Assembly: GCA_021851465.1 (NCBI GenBank) | Contig: JAJZDL010000167.1 | Location: forward strand, 1 to 6,427 | DNA from: Acidobacteriota bacterium | GTDB lineage: Bacteria; Acidobacteriota; Terriglobia; Terriglobales; Acidobacteriaceae | Length of the DNA: 6,427 bases | Direction of reading: 5' to 3' | Shown here: positions 6,054 to 6,427 of the stretch, piece after piece | Layout: the number at the start of each line of letters is the position of its first letter | How positions within the stretch are numbered: the first letter of the stretch is position 1 | Notes under the pieces: model-generated | The model's database searches: none | Told to the model about the DNA's origin: nothing | What the model saw: only the letters and a program-made list of their open reading frames with translations | Translations under genes and position numbers: made by a program

Positions 6054-6380
6054 GTGACCCACGACACCCCCCGAATCTCACCCGGACCGCGCTTCCGGGC
6101 CGCTTTGGCCGTCGCGGTCCTCGCCGACGCGCTACAGCTCATCGTCTTTCCCCTGTTCGTCGAGGGCGCGGAATCGCCCGCCGACGACCTCATCGACCTC
6201 GCCATCGGGGCCGTGCTTGTCCGCCTCCTCGGCTGGCACTGGGAGTTCCTGCCATCGTTTCTGGCCAAGCTCGTGCCGGGTGTCGATCTGGTCCCGTTCT
6301 GGACGCTGGCGGTCGCAAGCGTCTACAGAAGATCGAAGCGCCTGGCAGCCGCCGAGGCCCACATTGAGCGCGACCTGTAG
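6054..6380 (+). CDS. Small predicted membrane protein of unknown function
   Basis: I do not recognise this 108-residue protein. It has a short polar N-terminus (1-15) and a hydrophobic segment RAALAVAVLADALQLIVFPLFV (15-36 or so). A second segment, LIDLAIGAVLVRLLGW, lies at about 46-61, and a third around 66-90 contains LVPGVDLVPFWTLAVASV. A basic/charged tail follows (92-108). Two or three membrane passes are likely. The PADDLIDL and VPGVDLVPFW pieces loosely recall the 'P-D-L-I-P' motifs of small YkvA-like (DUF1232) membrane proteins, but order and spacing differ, so I do not assign it. The GTG start has AGGAG at 6046-6050 only 3 nt upstream, which is tight; no better start exists in the frame. 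It ends 19 bp from the 3' end of a tRNA on the opposite strand. Confidence 0.68.
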   Translation: MTHDTPRISPGPRFRAALAVAVLADALQLIVFPLFVEGAESPADDLIDLAIGAVLVRLLGWHWEFLPSFLAKLVPGVDLVPFWTLAVASVYRRSKRLAAAEAHIERDL

Positions 6381-6399
6381 CTTCGGGTGGGATGAGAAG

Positions 6400-6427
6400 T
6401 GGTGGCCAGAGACGGGATTGAACCGCC
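6400..6427 (-). tRNA. Partial tRNA, 3' end only (probably tRNA-Phe)
   Basis: Read on the minus strand, the last 28 bases give a T-arm GGCGG TTCAATC CCGTC (all five pairs form, one G.T), the acceptor strand TCTGGCC, discriminator A (6403) and encoded CCA (6402-6400). The 5' part, including the anticodon, lies beyond the window. The expected 5' acceptor GGCCAGA and the GGCGGTTC T-arm resemble bacterial tRNA-Phe genes I know, but without the anticodon the identity is a guess. Confidence 0.85.

Overview
The window reads as GC-rich Gram-negative chromosome. kdsB implies an LPS outer membrane, and the tRNA genes encode their own CCA ends. Together with a secreted GH31 glycosidase and a dispersed-repeat-like hairpin of the 'TCATTCTGA...' kind, this suggests an Acidobacteriota (Terriglobia) soil bacterium. 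The phylum is an inference from style and memory of such repeats; no marker gene proves it.

Left part (about 1-1810): the right-hand end of an integrative element. A 70-residue excisionase-like helix-turn-helix protein (236-448) overlaps by 11 nt a 415-residue tyrosine recombinase (438-1685). The recombinase carries two treble-clef-like zinc fingers in front of a complete R-K-H-R-W-Y catalytic set. The recombinase points at the 3' end of a CAT-anticodon tRNA (1811-1887, minus strand), the classic layout of an island integrated into a tRNA gene. The element should therefore extend leftwards out of the window, and the chromosome proper should resume at the tRNA. The tRNA has an A31.C39 mismatch in its anticodon stem, which would fit a 3' half supplied by the element.

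Middle (about 1888-5769): chromosomal genes. kdsB (2085-2882, plus) encodes CMP-Kdo synthetase for LPS. It is convergent with a 938-residue secreted GH31 glycosidase with an inserted PA14 domain (2953-5769, minus). This resembles the alpha-xylosidase type used on xyloglucan, but alpha-glucosidase cannot be excluded.

Right part (5770-6427): the spacer holds a possible 143-bp MITE-like element (imperfect 16-bp terminal inverted repeats, TAA on both sides). Inside it lies a 33-nt hairpin repeat with a tandem G.A internal loop. Then follow an inverted repeat, a small predicted membrane protein of unknown function (6054-6380, plus) and the 3' end of a second tRNA (6400-6427, minus), probably tRNA-Phe, cut by the window edge.

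No CRISPR array, complete insertion sequence or defence system is visible. The most unusual items are the zinc-finger-fused recombinase with its overlapping excisionase-like gene, and the nested small repeats upstream of the GH31 gene.
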